From Methylococcaceae bacterium (lineage in GTDB: Bacteria; Pseudomonadota; Gammaproteobacteria; Methylococcales; Methylomonadaceae), in NCBI GenBank assembly GCA_947505105.1, contig CANNKG010000014.1, positions 1-49,153 of the forward strand: a stretch of DNA of 49,153 bases, in the 5' to 3' direction. The notes beneath the pieces were generated by a model, which saw only the letters and a list, made by a program, of their open reading frames with translations, had not been told where the DNA came from and searched no databases. Made by a program: the position numbers and the translations under genes. This document shows, piece by piece, positions 1 through 9,372 of the stretch. The first letter of the stretch is position 1; the number at the start of each line of letters is the position of its first letter.

Positions 1-1
1 A

Positions 2-235
2 AATGGTTACCGGCTGAACTACATCCGCGCCAAGCGCGCCAACACCTCATTCGCCTGGATCAACACCATCTTCCTGGTCATGAACCTGTTGATCCTGGAA
101 AGGATCTTTTTTGCCTTCAGTAAATTCAGGCCTGCTGGTTTGATGCAAGCATTCGGACGAGTCCTTGAGCAGTGCTTTGTAATCCTGTGTGCCGATTTCA
201 AACTGTCCGCACGGCTACAGCATTCCAGTGGCTGA
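2..235 (+). CDS. C-terminal fragment of a probable transposase, cut by the window edge
   Basis: An open frame enters from the left edge and runs 77 codons to a TGA. The visible peptide begins NGYRLNYIRAKRA and continues into the hydrophobic stretch WINTIFLVMNLLIL. This basic-then-hydrophobic C-terminal pattern recalls DDE transposases of the IS4/IS5 type, but no catalytic residue lies in the visible part, so the family is uncertain. The opposite-strand ORF over the same bases is cysteine- and serine-rich without domain character and looks like its shadow. The frame may be a relic, because the last 30 codons no longer look like a typical transposase tail. Confidence 0.35.
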   Translation, partial: NGYRLNYIRAKRANTSFAWINTIFLVMNLLILERIFFAFSKFRPAGLMQAFGRVLEQCFVILCADFKLSARLQHSSG

Positions 236-331
236 TATACTGAGCAAACTCTATTTATATGTACTCGACAAAACAAAATTGACTGAGTACTAGCCTGATG
301 AGAACAATTAATCTTTGCGGGCGGATATCTA

Positions 332-3300
332 TTAGTTTGTTTTGATGCCGATTGCATCGCGTAGCTTATTTATTACTTGGCGAGCATCATCATACTTTAA
401 ATTAGCAATCAACTTGCTCAACTGAGCAAAGTCCTGAAGTTGATCGGCAGGCAATTGCACTCTAACCTCGTCAAGTGTCGCTTCGGTAATAAATTCATGC
501 TCGTCGAGTAACAATTCCAATTGCTTAACCGCCTGAAGCAAGGCATTCGCATCTAACTGAGCGCCGTCATGTTGAGACGTTACGGGTTGACTGGACTCAC
601 GTAAATGGGTAATCACTGCCATCGCCTGATCATAAGCCACCTGAAATTTTTTAAGTGATGGATGGATGCCTTGATTTAATTCATTTTCCAGTTGTTGCGC
701 AACGCCATTTAACACTACGGCGCCGACATTGCCGGCTGCACCTTTAAGTTTATGCACTAATTCAATAGCGGCAGTAAAGTCTCCAGCGTCAAGCGACAAG
801 GTAAGTTGCTCGGCTAAATCGCTCATATTATCCTGAAAAGTAAACAACATTCGTATTGCGTTTTTTTGATTATTACCAAACATCTTCAAAAGGTTACGAA
901 GATTGAATCCGGGTAAGTCACTTAACACGCCTCCAGAAACATCGCTTACTCGATGAATTTGTTCAAAATGCTTGGCAGGAGCTTTAAGCCACTTATCCAG
1001 CATCATCATAAGTTGATCAGGGTCGATAGGTTTGGCGATAAAATCGTTCATCCCTGATTGGATGCATTTTTCGCGTTCTTCATGAGTCACTCCGGCGGTT
1101 AACGCAATGATGGGAAGTTGATCAAATTCGGCCTGCGCTCTGATTTTCCGAGTCGCTTCATAACCATTGATGATTGGCATGTGTACATCCATCAGGACCA
1201 GATCAAAGCTAGCGTCTTGCAACAGCCTCAACGCTTCTTTGCCATTTTCGGCAATGGTCACCTCGATACCCGAAAGCTTGAGAAATTCTTCGACCACCTG
1301 CTGATTGATGACATTGTCTTCTGCCACCAATACCCGGACGCCTTGAAAAACCCACTGCTCATTAAATACCGCGCTTCGGTGCGCAACACCTAAAGGACCG
1401 CTCTCACGAGCAGCCAACGAAGCAATACCGAAATTAAGCGAAAAACTAAAGCAGCTACCTACACCCAGGGTGCTGGTCACGCTAAATTCACTTCCCATCA
1501 ATTCCAATAAATTTCGACTGATCGCAAGCCCCAAACCGGTTCCACCAAAACGTCGACTAATCGAGCCATCGGCCTGACAAAATGGTTGAAATAAGCGCTC
1601 GCAATCTTTGGCTGACATACCAATGCCGGTATCGGTCACGCTGAATAACAATCTGACTTGGGAACTATCCTGATGTTGCAGAGAAATGTTCAAGATTACT
1701 TGACCATGCTCGGTAAATTTGAAGGCATTACCAAGTAAATTAATCAATATTTGTTGCAAACGCATTGCATCGCCAACCAAACCACGCGGAATCTGCCCAT
1801 CCAACTCAATATGAAAATCAAGAAACTTTTCCAGCGCTCGATGACCAAATAAATTCCGCAAATTGAGAATGATGGAATCCAAATCGAATGGACTTGCTTC
1901 AATGAACAAGCGCCCGGCTTCGAGTTTAGAGAAATCCAGGATATCATTGAGAATGCTCAATAAGCTATTGGAGGCACTGTTTATTTTTTCAAGATAATCT
2001 CGAATAACCGGCGGCAGGGTTTTATTCAGAGCCAAATGCGACAGGCCTAGAATCGCATTCATCGGAGTCCGAATTTCATGACTCATATTGGCTAAAAATT
2101 CACTTTTGGCGCGATTAGCATTATCGGCGGCTTGTTTTGCCTGACGCAACACTTCTTCGATACTCTTGGATTCTGAAATATCTTCAACGATTGACCATAT
2201 ATAGTCCTGATTATCAGGTCCTTTGACAATCACCCCATTCAATCGCACCGGAATCAGCGCACCATTTTTATGCTGGTACTCTTTTTCATAAGGACCGTAA
2301 CGGCCATTCAAAGTCAGTGAATCAAGCTGGTTCTGTTCCAATTCGGCGTATTTATGCGGCGTCAATGCCCAATAATCCAAGGCATTAAGCTCATCCGTCG
2401 AATAACCGCAAATTTTGCGATATGCCTCGTTGAATTCGACAAAATGACCAGCCATGTCGGTCATTGCGATGCCCAAGGGCGATAAATCAAACAATGTGCG
2501 TAATTTGGCCTCGCTTTTCTCCAACGATTTCAGGGCAAAATATTGAAAAGTAATATCTTGAGCGATACTCAGATGACCGGTAGTCGTACCATTGCGATCA
2601 CGAATAAAAGCAACCACCAAATTTACCGTCAACCGTGAACCATTTTTGCGAACATAGGTCCATTCAAAGGCATCAGGCTCAGCAATCCGTGCATACTGGA
2701 TAAATATTTCAACCCCTGTAACCGGATGTCCTAAGACAGATGTCAGTTTTTCACTGCGTGCCTGAATTTCTTCGGGAAGATAAAAAAGTATTGGGGTTTG
2801 CTTTCCGACCACCTCTTCGGCGCTATAGCCAAGCATGTTCTCAGCGCCTTGATTAAACATCATAATCAGACCGTCGGCATTAGTGACAATAATTGCGATG
2901 CCGGTTGCGGCAGATAAGACATTTTCTAATACTTCTTTGGCTTTATTACTGTCTTCCAACGCGTGTTGCAGTGAATTTTCACTGGCCAGTAATGCAGCCG
3001 TTCGCTGGTCCACCAAAGCTCTCAAAATATTTTCACGTCCTGAAAACACCAGAGCGAAGAAACCTACTAAACTGGTCATTAGTAATCCGGCCAGTAAGAT
3101 CAACCAAGCTCGATCTGAATCGTAACGATTGAAATATTCCTGCGTCGGCGCTATCTGGAATTGCCAGCGCCGTCCACCGACCGAAAAAATACTATTTGCA
3201 ACGAGGGTTTTATTCGTACCATAAATGCTGAAGCGTCGATATACCATAGGCCATCGATTTTGTTCCATGCTGCTTGTAAACAATAATTGCTGATCAATCG

Positions 3301-4657
3301 GCGCCGATTCATCGGTTAACCGATAAAAAAATTGCCTCTGCTTGATATCTTTCAAAGCGGAATTGACGATATCACTGCCTCGAAACACACCCAGCACATA
3401 ACCTATCAAGTTCACACGACGTTGTTCGACAGTTTCATTCGGCATATCCTTGCGATAGATTGGTAAAAAGGCTAATACGCCATACTGTTCCTGATAGCCC
3501 TGTTCTTGAACCAAGAAAATACGCCCCGAAGTCGACATGGCTCCGGTATCTCGAGCGCGCTCAATCGCCTCCCGACGGACGGAATTTGAATATAAATCGA
3601 AGCCAAGCGCCGTTTCGTTACCTTTAAACGGAACCACATAACTCACCGGCACATATTCAGGGCGGATGCCCGCAGGAACAAATTGTTTACGCTCATTTCG
3701 TTCAGTGATTTGAAAATTACTAAATCCTTCCCGTCTAACCTGAGCTTCAAACGCTTCTCGCTCAGTCAAAGTAATTTTTGGACTCCACTCAAAGGCTTGA
3801 AATCCACTTAAGTTAATAAGCGTATGCTCGACAAAAGTAGTGAATTCTTTCCTGTCGACATGATCTGAAGCAAGATAAAAACTTTTCAACGAATAAAGAG
3901 CATTTAGATGAGCATTGAGCGTCTTCTCAAAACTGGCACTGAATGCCATCGAATCTTGCTCGAATTGCAGGTTGATTCGCTCCCGCTCTTTATCGATTTC
4001 ATTCATGACCATAAATATGGTTAGAACGAACGTCACCAAAATTGGAATGGTAATCAACAGGCGCCGCTTAAACCAGGGTTCTATGGGACGATGCATCCAA
4101 ACCAAAATCACCGGGGTGAAAATAAAAATGCCGATGGCATCGCCCAGCCACCAAGTTGCCCAATTCATCGAAAAATGAACCATATCTAATCGGCCCGCCC
4201 AAAACAAAGTCATCACCGAGCAGCTTGAATTGATCAGAGTGCTAAAAACACCACCAAAGAGCAAAAACAAAAAAACTTCTTTCTCTGAAGAGAGTGTATT
4301 TGGAAAACCCGCAAAGCGCCTAATCAAAAACGCTCCTGCGATAGCCTGTAAGGCGGCCCAGATACCAATCAATAACGACACAATGACCGAAGTGAACATA
4401 TTCGCAGTAGGATCAGTGTCCAGACCGACCAATAGATTGATCAAAAAGGACCCGATGGTGATTCCAGGCCAAATTCGATAACCGTAAATCAACAATGCCG
4501 CCAAGGCCAATCCTGAAGGCGGCCAGATTGCAGTTGCAAAACCCGGAGGAATTGCCAGAAAAAGGCCAAGTTTTCCGGTTATAAAATAACCCAGTGCCAA
4601 AATGATAACTTGTTTAACCCAACCAAATGTCTTAAGCGTTTTATCCGAAATAGCCAT
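332..4657 (-). CDS. MASE1-CHASE-PAS-PAS hybrid sensor histidine kinase with REC and HPt domains
   Basis: Membrane-bound hybrid kinase of about 1441 residues. Order seen: multi-helix MASE1 sensor (about 10-195, GKLGLFLAIPPGFATAIWPP), CHASE periplasmic domain (about 225-430), another membrane helix near 520, two PAS domains (about 585-710 and 720-845), HisKA with the phospho-acceptor His in SHEIRTPMNAILG, HATPase with DTGIGM and GGTGLGLAIS, receiver with the acceptor Asp in LVLMDVHMP, and a C-terminal HPt with HKLKGAAGNVG. All phosphorelay residues are present, so it should work as a complete His-Asp-His relay; the output partner is not next door. The ATG at 4657 was chosen; an in-frame TTG lies four codons upstream, and neither has a clear Shine-Dalgarno. 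It follows the HD-GYP gene by about 75 bases and is probably co-transcribed. The ligand is unknown. Confidence 0.93.
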   Translation of the reverse strand: MAISDKTLKTFGWVKQVIILALGYFITGKLGLFLAIPPGFATAIWPPSGLALAALLIYGYRIWPGITIGSFLINLLVGLDTDPTANMFTSVIVSLLIGIWAALQAIAGAFLIRRFAGFPNTLSSEKEVFLFLLFGGVFSTLINSSCSVMTLFWAGRLDMVHFSMNWATWWLGDAIGIFIFTPVILVWMHRPIEPWFKRRLLITIPILVTFVLTIFMVMNEIDKERERINLQFEQDSMAFSASFEKTLNAHLNALYSLKSFYLASDHVDRKEFTTFVEHTLINLSGFQAFEWSPKITLTEREAFEAQVRREGFSNFQITERNERKQFVPAGIRPEYVPVSYVVPFKGNETALGFDLYSNSVRREAIERARDTGAMSTSGRIFLVQEQGYQEQYGVLAFLPIYRKDMPNETVEQRRVNLIGYVLGVFRGSDIVNSALKDIKQRQFFYRLTDESAPIDQQLLFTSSMEQNRWPMVYRRFSIYGTNKTLVANSIFSVGGRRWQFQIAPTQEYFNRYDSDRAWLILLAGLLMTSLVGFFALVFSGRENILRALVDQRTAALLASENSLQHALEDSNKAKEVLENVLSAATGIAIIVTNADGLIMMFNQGAENMLGYSAEEVVGKQTPILFYLPEEIQARSEKLTSVLGHPVTGVEIFIQYARIAEPDAFEWTYVRKNGSRLTVNLVVAFIRDRNGTTTGHLSIAQDITFQYFALKSLEKSEAKLRTLFDLSPLGIAMTDMAGHFVEFNEAYRKICGYSTDELNALDYWALTPHKYAELEQNQLDSLTLNGRYGPYEKEYQHKNGALIPVRLNGVIVKGPDNQDYIWSIVEDISESKSIEEVLRQAKQAADNANRAKSEFLANMSHEIRTPMNAILGLSHLALNKTLPPVIRDYLEKINSASNSLLSILNDILDFSKLEAGRLFIEASPFDLDSIILNLRNLFGHRALEKFLDFHIELDGQIPRGLVGDAMRLQQILINLLGNAFKFTEHGQVILNISLQHQDSSQVRLLFSVTDTGIGMSAKDCERLFQPFCQADGSISRRFGGTGLGLAISRNLLELMGSEFSVTSTLGVGSCFSFSLNFGIASLAARESGPLGVAHRSAVFNEQWVFQGVRVLVAEDNVINQQVVEEFLKLSGIEVTIAENGKEALRLLQDASFDLVLMDVHMPIINGYEATRKIRAQAEFDQLPIIALTAGVTHEEREKCIQSGMNDFIAKPIDPDQLMMMLDKWLKAPAKHFEQIHRVSDVSGGVLSDLPGFNLRNLLKMFGNNQKNAIRMLFTFQDNMSDLAEQLTLSLDAGDFTAAIELVHKLKGAAGNVGAVVLNGVAQQLENELNQGIHPSLKKFQVAYDQAMAVITHLRESSQPVTSQHDGAQLDANALLQAVKQLELLLDEHEFITEATLDEVRVQLPADQLQDFAQLSKLIANLKYDDARQVINKLRDAIGIKTN

Positions 4658-4733
4658 AGTAAAATTCAATTAATATACATGTCGGTCAAAAATACCAAGG
4701 TGGTGTCAAACCCACGGAGAATCTGAATCAAAG

Positions 4734-6008
4734 CTATGAATACTCATTAAACAGCGTCAACCGTTGCAGAGAATTCTGCAACCAATCGGTCAATCCTGGA
4801 TATGAAATGCTTTGATCGATCATCGATCTACTCGTGATTCTGATGATGCGATTTAAGTGATAAATCGTTTCCCGAAGTAACATACTGGCTTCTATAAAAG
4901 CCGGTAAATCCTGTTCATATTGACGAACCGAAGTCGTCGTATCTAGCACCGAAATTCCTGCTCGATCTAGGATATGATGAAGATCGTCAATAGTGTTGAT
5001 CAGCTGATCGAAATTTTGCTGAAGCCCCTCATTCAGTAAACTGTCCCACCCCACAAAAATAAGGCTGATGGTTTCAGCCATCTTGAGCGTCTGTTTCATT
5101 TCGTTCATAGGAACCGGAGAGAAGGTGTGATGAATACGTCCCGCCAAACCGATCAAGTTAATTTGATAGAAGGCATGACACAGTAACTCTACAATTTCCT
5201 TATCTAGTTTATTTATGTCCGATTTCAAAATGGTGATCAAATATTCACATGACCCTTTCCGACTGATGCCCATAATGGTTTCTGCAATAGCAGTAATACG
5301 CCCCAGACGACTGAGATGAGGTGCTTTCAGCTGTCGTGGATAACCACTGCCGTCAATTCGTTCATGGTGTTCGAGTACCGCTCGACTGATCGCGGGTGGT
5401 AACTCTTGCTGCTCCTTCAAAATTAAACAACCAATAATTGGATGTGCATACACTTGTTTCCATTGCATAAAACTCAGGCATTTGGATTCATCGAAGATGT
5501 GTGGATCAATATGCAAGGTTCCCAGATCATGAAATAATCCAATACTCGCCAAGTAATGCATATCGGTCAGGGACATTCGACAAATATTGCCAATCAGTAG
5601 ATTCATCAAAGCAACCCACAGCGAATGAGTAAATTGATTGGGCAAACACTTTTGCATAATCGTCATCTTGTTGGCCAAGAACCTACTCAGCAACAAACTG
5701 CTAAAGTAATCCATTATCATGGAAATATCTGACAAACCATGAATCAACAAGCGGAGATTGGGCGAATCATCCAAAGATTTCAAGGCATAATATTTTAATT
5801 GAGTCACACTCAGTTGATCTGCAATTATCAACGAGTTATCAATCGGTTTAAGCAGTTTATGCTGTAACAAACGCTCAAGATGACTCCGATTAATTTCAGT
5901 ACCTCGAGCAATCAATTTTATGCCCTGAGCACTTTTAATGTCTTCAAAAGCACGAACGGATTGAACCTCACCAAGTTGTGTCAGATGTTCCAAAAAATAT
6001 CGATCCAC
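4734..6008 (-). CDS. HD-GYP-related protein with altered catalytic motif
   Basis: 424 residues. The central region (about 120-250) is an HD-GYP-type domain: H128, the H160-D161 pair, H189, and H214-H215 followed by ERIDGSGYP. The family degrades c-di-GMP. Two expected residues differ: HDxGK reads HDLGT (Lys to Thr at 164), and the late metal-binding Asp aligns with Glu243 in AETIM. Activity is therefore uncertain. The first 110 residues and the C-terminal 150 are helical without a recognised domain; no receiver domain or membrane segment is evident. The start is GTG with an AGGG about nine bases upstream. It is the first gene of a minus-strand pair with the hybrid kinase, which suggests a shared signalling output. 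Confidence 0.8.
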   Translation of the reverse strand: MDRYFLEHLTQLGEVQSVRAFEDIKSAQGIKLIARGTEINRSHLERLLQHKLLKPIDNSLIIADQLSVTQLKYYALKSLDDSPNLRLLIHGLSDISMIMDYFSSLLLSRFLANKMTIMQKCLPNQFTHSLWVALMNLLIGNICRMSLTDMHYLASIGLFHDLGTLHIDPHIFDESKCLSFMQWKQVYAHPIIGCLILKEQQELPPAISRAVLEHHERIDGSGYPRQLKAPHLSRLGRITAIAETIMGISRKGSCEYLITILKSDINKLDKEIVELLCHAFYQINLIGLAGRIHHTFSPVPMNEMKQTLKMAETISLIFVGWDSLLNEGLQQNFDQLINTIDDLHHILDRAGISVLDTTTSVRQYEQDLPAFIEASMLLRETIYHLNRIIRITSRSMIDQSISYPGLTDWLQNSLQRLTLFNEYS

Positions 6009-6406
6009 GTTAGCATCCCTAATCTACTGAAAATAAATCAAATCTCAGGATCTAGCTTTAACTGATTCATAAAAATTTCAATACTTTAGGATGATATTTG
6101 ATGAGTTATCATTGATTCTTAATTACTTAATAAATTGGTTATATTATCTACTGAAACCAACGACCTAAATAAAAAACGGCATCTGACCCATTCCGAATTG
6201 CGCAAAATCCCCCTCTTGGCCAACATTTCTTGCCCGCTTCTGCCACGATGATGTTCAGTCAAGGTTTAGCTCGAGCCGTGCTGGATTGTATGAGCTTTAA
6301 ATCCTACTCACTGATTTACGCTATAATTTCAACACAGTTGGCTGATCTTGACTTTTTTCACCCCATCTAATCATCCATAGAGAAAGTATAGTCGTGCAAA
6401 TCCAAT
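6009..6406. other. Intergenic region between divergent signalling and haem oxygenase genes
   Basis: About 400 AT-rich bases between the GTG of the HD-GYP gene and the haem oxygenase promoter. I see no credible reading frame with a ribosome binding site. It should hold the leftward promoter of the HD-GYP/kinase pair, but no clean -35/-10 pair stood out there. Confidence 0.5.
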
Positions 6407-6435
6407 TTGACTTGCTTACACTAGGGGAATATACA
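6407..6435 (+). promoter_or_regulatory. Predicted sigma-70 promoter for the haem oxygenase gene
   Basis: TTGACT at 6407-6412 and TATACA at 6430-6435 are separated by exactly 17 bases, close to the consensus spacing. The start codon is 47 bases downstream of the -10 box. Predicted from sequence only. Confidence 0.5.
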
Positions 6436-6481
6436 TTTTTAAATCTAATGTTTTGTTTAAATTAATTTCGAGGAATAAATT

Positions 6482-7141
6482 TTGATACCGGTTGCCCAAG
6501 AAGACTTAACATCTAATAACTGCGAACCGTCTAAGTCGATTCTTGACAAGGTAAAACAGGAAACCAAACTATTACATCAGGGGATGCACCAACATCCGTT
6601 AATGCTTAATCTATTGAGCCATACCTCAAGCCTTGAGCTATACCAGTGTTTATTATGCGCTTATTACGATCTCTATCGCCGAATAGAAGCGCAACTTGTC
6701 GCGTCCATCCAGCGTTTAAATATTGAGTTTGATTATGCGTCAAGAACAAAATTGCCTTGGCTTGAACAGGATTTGATTTTTTTTGGTATTAACCCCACCC
6801 GGACGCCAACTCTTGATCTAGCATTAAGTAACATCAATGACTTAAGTGAGTTCATCGCGATCCTCTATGTGATCGAAGGCTCTACTCAAGGCGGACAAGT
6901 GCTCGCCAAACAATTACAGTCACGACTTGGAATTGGCCCTGAATCGGGTGGACGTTTTTTCTCTGCCTATGGTGAATCGACAGCGCCAATGTGGGAAAAC
7001 TTCAAGCAGTTTGTCGAAAATTCAGCCGAATCATGTGATGAAGCCACCACAATCGTGATGGCAAAAACCACTTTTTTACATTTTCAGCAAACCCTGGATC
7101 ATTACTATTACGCTCAACAATCCCTTGTGAATACTGACTAA
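6482..7141 (+). CDS. Biliverdin-producing haem oxygenase (BphO/PigA-like)
   Basis: 219 residues, the usual length. It opens haem to biliverdin, CO and iron, either for phytochrome chromophore or for iron release. The likely proximal haem ligand is H32 in LLHQGMHQHP, matching the family pattern dHxxLExhPL, although the usual Glu after it is His here. Later conserved parts are YVIEGSTQGGQVLAKQL and GGRFFSAYGE followed by MWENF. The start is TTG at 6482, supported by AGGA at 6471-6474 seven bases upstream; no in-frame ATG fits better. No bacteriophytochrome gene lies in the window, so the role (chromophore or iron) stays open. It is transcribed away from the HD-GYP/kinase pair. Confidence 0.85.
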   Translation: MIPVAQEDLTSNNCEPSKSILDKVKQETKLLHQGMHQHPLMLNLLSHTSSLELYQCLLCAYYDLYRRIEAQLVASIQRLNIEFDYASRTKLPWLEQDLIFFGINPTRTPTLDLALSNINDLSEFIAILYVIEGSTQGGQVLAKQLQSRLGIGPESGGRFFSAYGESTAPMWENFKQFVENSAESCDEATTIVMAKTTFLHFQQTLDHYYYAQQSLVNTD

Positions 7142-7185
7142 ACCCTTGACGCTGTTGATTGTTATTTATTTAACTTTTGCTTGAC

Positions 7186-8238
7186 CTATATGCGTTGCTT
7201 GATTGCTTGCGCCAACTGATGCACCGCCATCGCATACTTTTTGCTATTGTTATAGCGTTTGATAACCTTGAAGTTATGATAGGTTTGCCAATACTCATCG
7301 CCTTCATAGGTACTCAAATCGATCACGGAATCACCTTGGGGACCGTTAACTTGATCAGCGACCGGACTGTTATATTCCCAGCCGCTCCGTGAAAAATAAT
7401 GCGCAACACTGCCGATGGCATCATGAGGTTGCCAAAGATCGCGGCGCCCGTTATGATCAAAATCAATCGCCAGACGTCTAAAACTACTCGGCATAAATTG
7501 CCCAAGTCCCATTGCCCCGGCCCAGGAACCGACCAGACTTCTTGGTGCATAGCTTTCTTCACGCGTCATCAACAGAAAATTTTCAAGTTCCGTTTTAAAA
7601 TATTTAGCACGTCGAGGTGTATCAAATGCCAAGGTTGTCAGGGAATCAAACACCCGTACTTTACCCAGATTCTTCCCAAAATAGGTTTCAACGCCAATAA
7701 TACCGACAATATATTCCGGATCGACACCATAAGTGACACTGGCTTTTTGTAATACATTCGCATTGGCACGCCAAAATTGCACACCATCTTGAATATGTTC
7801 TTCGGTCAAATAAACCGCGCGATAACGCGACCAACTTCCCACATGCGGCTTCGGTGGCCCGGAAGGTTTAGTATCCCCCATTTCTGAATGAATAACCGAC
7901 TCCAGGCGACTAGCCTCAGCAAACAAGTTTTCCAAATACGTCTGAGAAAAACCATGTTTCGATACCATTTGTTGAATAAAGCTTTGCACTTCAGGATATC
8001 GATGATAATTGGCAGGCGGCAAATTATCTGGCTCACTCGGCATCCACGCGTTCGCGACTACAGTTTGCTGTGTCGTCTGGGACTTTGGCAAATTACCTTG
8101 AGAGTGATCGACAGACTTTGTTATCGTCGGAATTTGAGTCGAGGGTCGGTCGGAAAACGTAACCTCAGGATCGCTCGCACACGCACTCAACAACAGAGTA
8201 GCAAGCATCAGTGAAAATGATTTTTTTTGGTTTAGCAT
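7186..8238 (-). CDS. mltB: Lytic murein transglycosylase B, lipoprotein
   Basis: 350 residues. A lipoprotein signal ends in LLLSACAS, which places it on the periplasmic face of the outer membrane. The catalytic domain (about 75-345) carries the catalytic Glu in GIIGVETYFGKNLG, followed by AGAMGLGQFMPSS and a DLWQPHDAIGSVAHYF segment, all typical of MltB/Slt35. The enzyme cleaves the MurNAc-GlcNAc bond of peptidoglycan, forming 1,6-anhydro ends. Residues 20-75 are a Ser/Thr/Pro/Gln-rich linker. It is convergent with the haem oxygenase gene, 44 bases apart, with no obvious terminator between them. Confidence 0.94.
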   Translation of the reverse strand: MLNQKKSFSLMLATLLLSACASDPEVTFSDRPSTQIPTITKSVDHSQGNLPKSQTTQQTVVANAWMPSEPDNLPPANYHRYPEVQSFIQQMVSKHGFSQTYLENLFAEASRLESVIHSEMGDTKPSGPPKPHVGSWSRYRAVYLTEEHIQDGVQFWRANANVLQKASVTYGVDPEYIVGIIGVETYFGKNLGKVRVFDSLTTLAFDTPRRAKYFKTELENFLLMTREESYAPRSLVGSWAGAMGLGQFMPSSFRRLAIDFDHNGRRDLWQPHDAIGSVAHYFSRSGWEYNSPVADQVNGPQGDSVIDLSTYEGDEYWQTYHNFKVIKRYNNSKKYAMAVHQLAQAIKQRI

Positions 8239-8309
8239 TAATTAAGGTACTTTTTGGTGATAATAAAGTCGAAAAAAACGTTCTGGATTGTTCTTAGGCG
8301 GTGTCCATC

Positions 8310-8373
8310 GTAACTATTCAGTATCCTTCCGTTGATGCCCTTCAGTCCGAGAGAGGCCTTGATGAATAGTTAC
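8310..8373. repeat. 11-bp inverted repeat with 42-base spacer
   Basis: GTAACTATTCA at 8310-8320 is exactly complementary to TGAATAGTTAC at 8363-8373. It sits in the 302-base gap between the divergent mltB and ung genes. The layout resembles a small interspersed palindromic element; no second copy was seen in the window. Confidence 0.5.
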
Positions 8374-8437
8374 CGTAAACTAGCCGCCAATAGAATAGCG
8401 CATTTTTGACCATTCTTCTATGATGCTTACTTTCACT

Positions 8438-8454
8438 CAGCAATTCTCAATTTG
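8438..8454 (+). repeat. 17-base repeat, copy 1
   Basis: CAGCAATTCTCAATTTG occurs here and again at 21427-21443, both times in gaps without genes. It lies about 85 bases before ung. Confidence 0.4.
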
Positions 8455-8540
8455 AAGCCAAATAAAGGTGCTAGGCAAGCACTCCCCCAAACACTCGTTA
8501 TGGATTTATAATAAGGCCTCATTATTTACTATCCTCCACT

Positions 8541-9224
8541 ATGTCCCAAGAAAAACCTGGTCAAATCCATCCATCCTGGCAAGCAGTGATTGGCGATGAG
8601 TTTAATAAGCCTTACATGCAAGCTTTACGGGCTTTTTTACGCCAAGAAAAAGCTGCCGGAAAAAGCATTTACCCATCAGGTTCATTGATTTTTAATGCCT
8701 TTAATCACACACCCTTTGAGCAGGTTAAAGTGGTGATCATTGGACAAGACCCTTATCACAGCCCGGATCAGGCGCATGGCTTAAGTTTTTCGGTGCCGCA
8801 CGGGATCGCCCTGCCGCCCTCATTGCAGAATATTTTTAAAGAGATTGCCGCTGATTTAAATATTCAGATGAGCGGAAATGGTGATTTAACCCCGTGGGCC
8901 ACTCAGGGAGTATTGCTACTCAATGCCACGCTTACCGTGGCGCAAGCCAACGCAGGTTCCCACCAAGGACGCGGCTGGGAAACCTTTACCGATGCGGCAA
9001 TTGCGGCATTAAACGCACACCGCGAAGGTTTGGTATTTGTGTTATGGGGCAGTTATGCGCAGAAAAAAGGCGCGTTTATTGATGCGAACAAACATCTGGT
9101 GCTAAAGTCGCCCCACCCTTCACCCCTGTCAGCGCATCGAGGATTTTTTGGCAACCACCAGTTTTCTAAGATTAATCAGTATTTAGCTCAGCATGGTCAA
9201 ACGCCGATTGATTGGCTGTTGTAG
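8541..9224 (+). CDS. ung: Uracil-DNA glycosylase
   Basis: 227 residues, full length for family 1 UDG. It removes uracil from DNA to start base excision repair. The water-activating motif GQDPYH (Asp at 70) is followed by AHGLSFSVP, and the DNA-intercalation motif [13 protein letters not shown] lies near the C-terminus; both are intact. The start is the ATG of [10 protein letters not shown]; a Shine-Dalgarno is not clear. Divergent from mltB. Confidence 0.97.
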   Translation: MSQEKPGQIHPSWQAVIGDEFNKPYMQALRAFLRQEKAAGKSIYPSGSLIFNAFNHTPFEQVKVVIIGQDPYHSPDQAHGLSFSVPHGIALPPSLQNIFKEIAADLNIQMSGNGDLTPWATQGVLLLNATLTVAQANAGSHQGRGWETFTDAAIAALNAHREGLVFVLWGSYAQKKGAFIDANKHLVLKSPHPSPLSAHRGFFGNHQFSKINQYLAQHGQTPIDWLL

Positions 9225-9245
9225 ATACTGACTTTATCCAGAACC

Positions 9246-9372
9246 ATAGGATGTGCTGAGCGACAGCGAAGCGCATCATTCACGAGAAATATCAAAATAT
9301 TTAGGGATATTCCTGGAAATTTAATATTGACGGTAACTCGATCGATGCGCTTCGTTCCTCAGCACATCCTAT
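9246..9372. repeat. Inverted-repeat element in the gap after ung
   Basis: The left arm starts ATAGGATGTGCTGAG at 9246 and continues to GAAGCGCATC. The right arm, ending at 9372, reads GATGCGCTTCG then CTCAGCACATCCTAT, its reverse complement with a small internal mismatch. The arms (about 30 bases) flank an AT-rich centre of about 65 bases. Elements with this GATGTGCTGAG / GAAGCGCAT wording are, from memory, interspersed in several proteobacterial genomes; they carry no gene. Confidence 0.65.

Noticed and set aside
332-4657. Hybrid kinase and HD-GYP gene as a phage-defence or signalling-defence island
   Set aside because: All domains are ordinary two-component and c-di-GMP parts; no nuclease, effector or defence marker is near.
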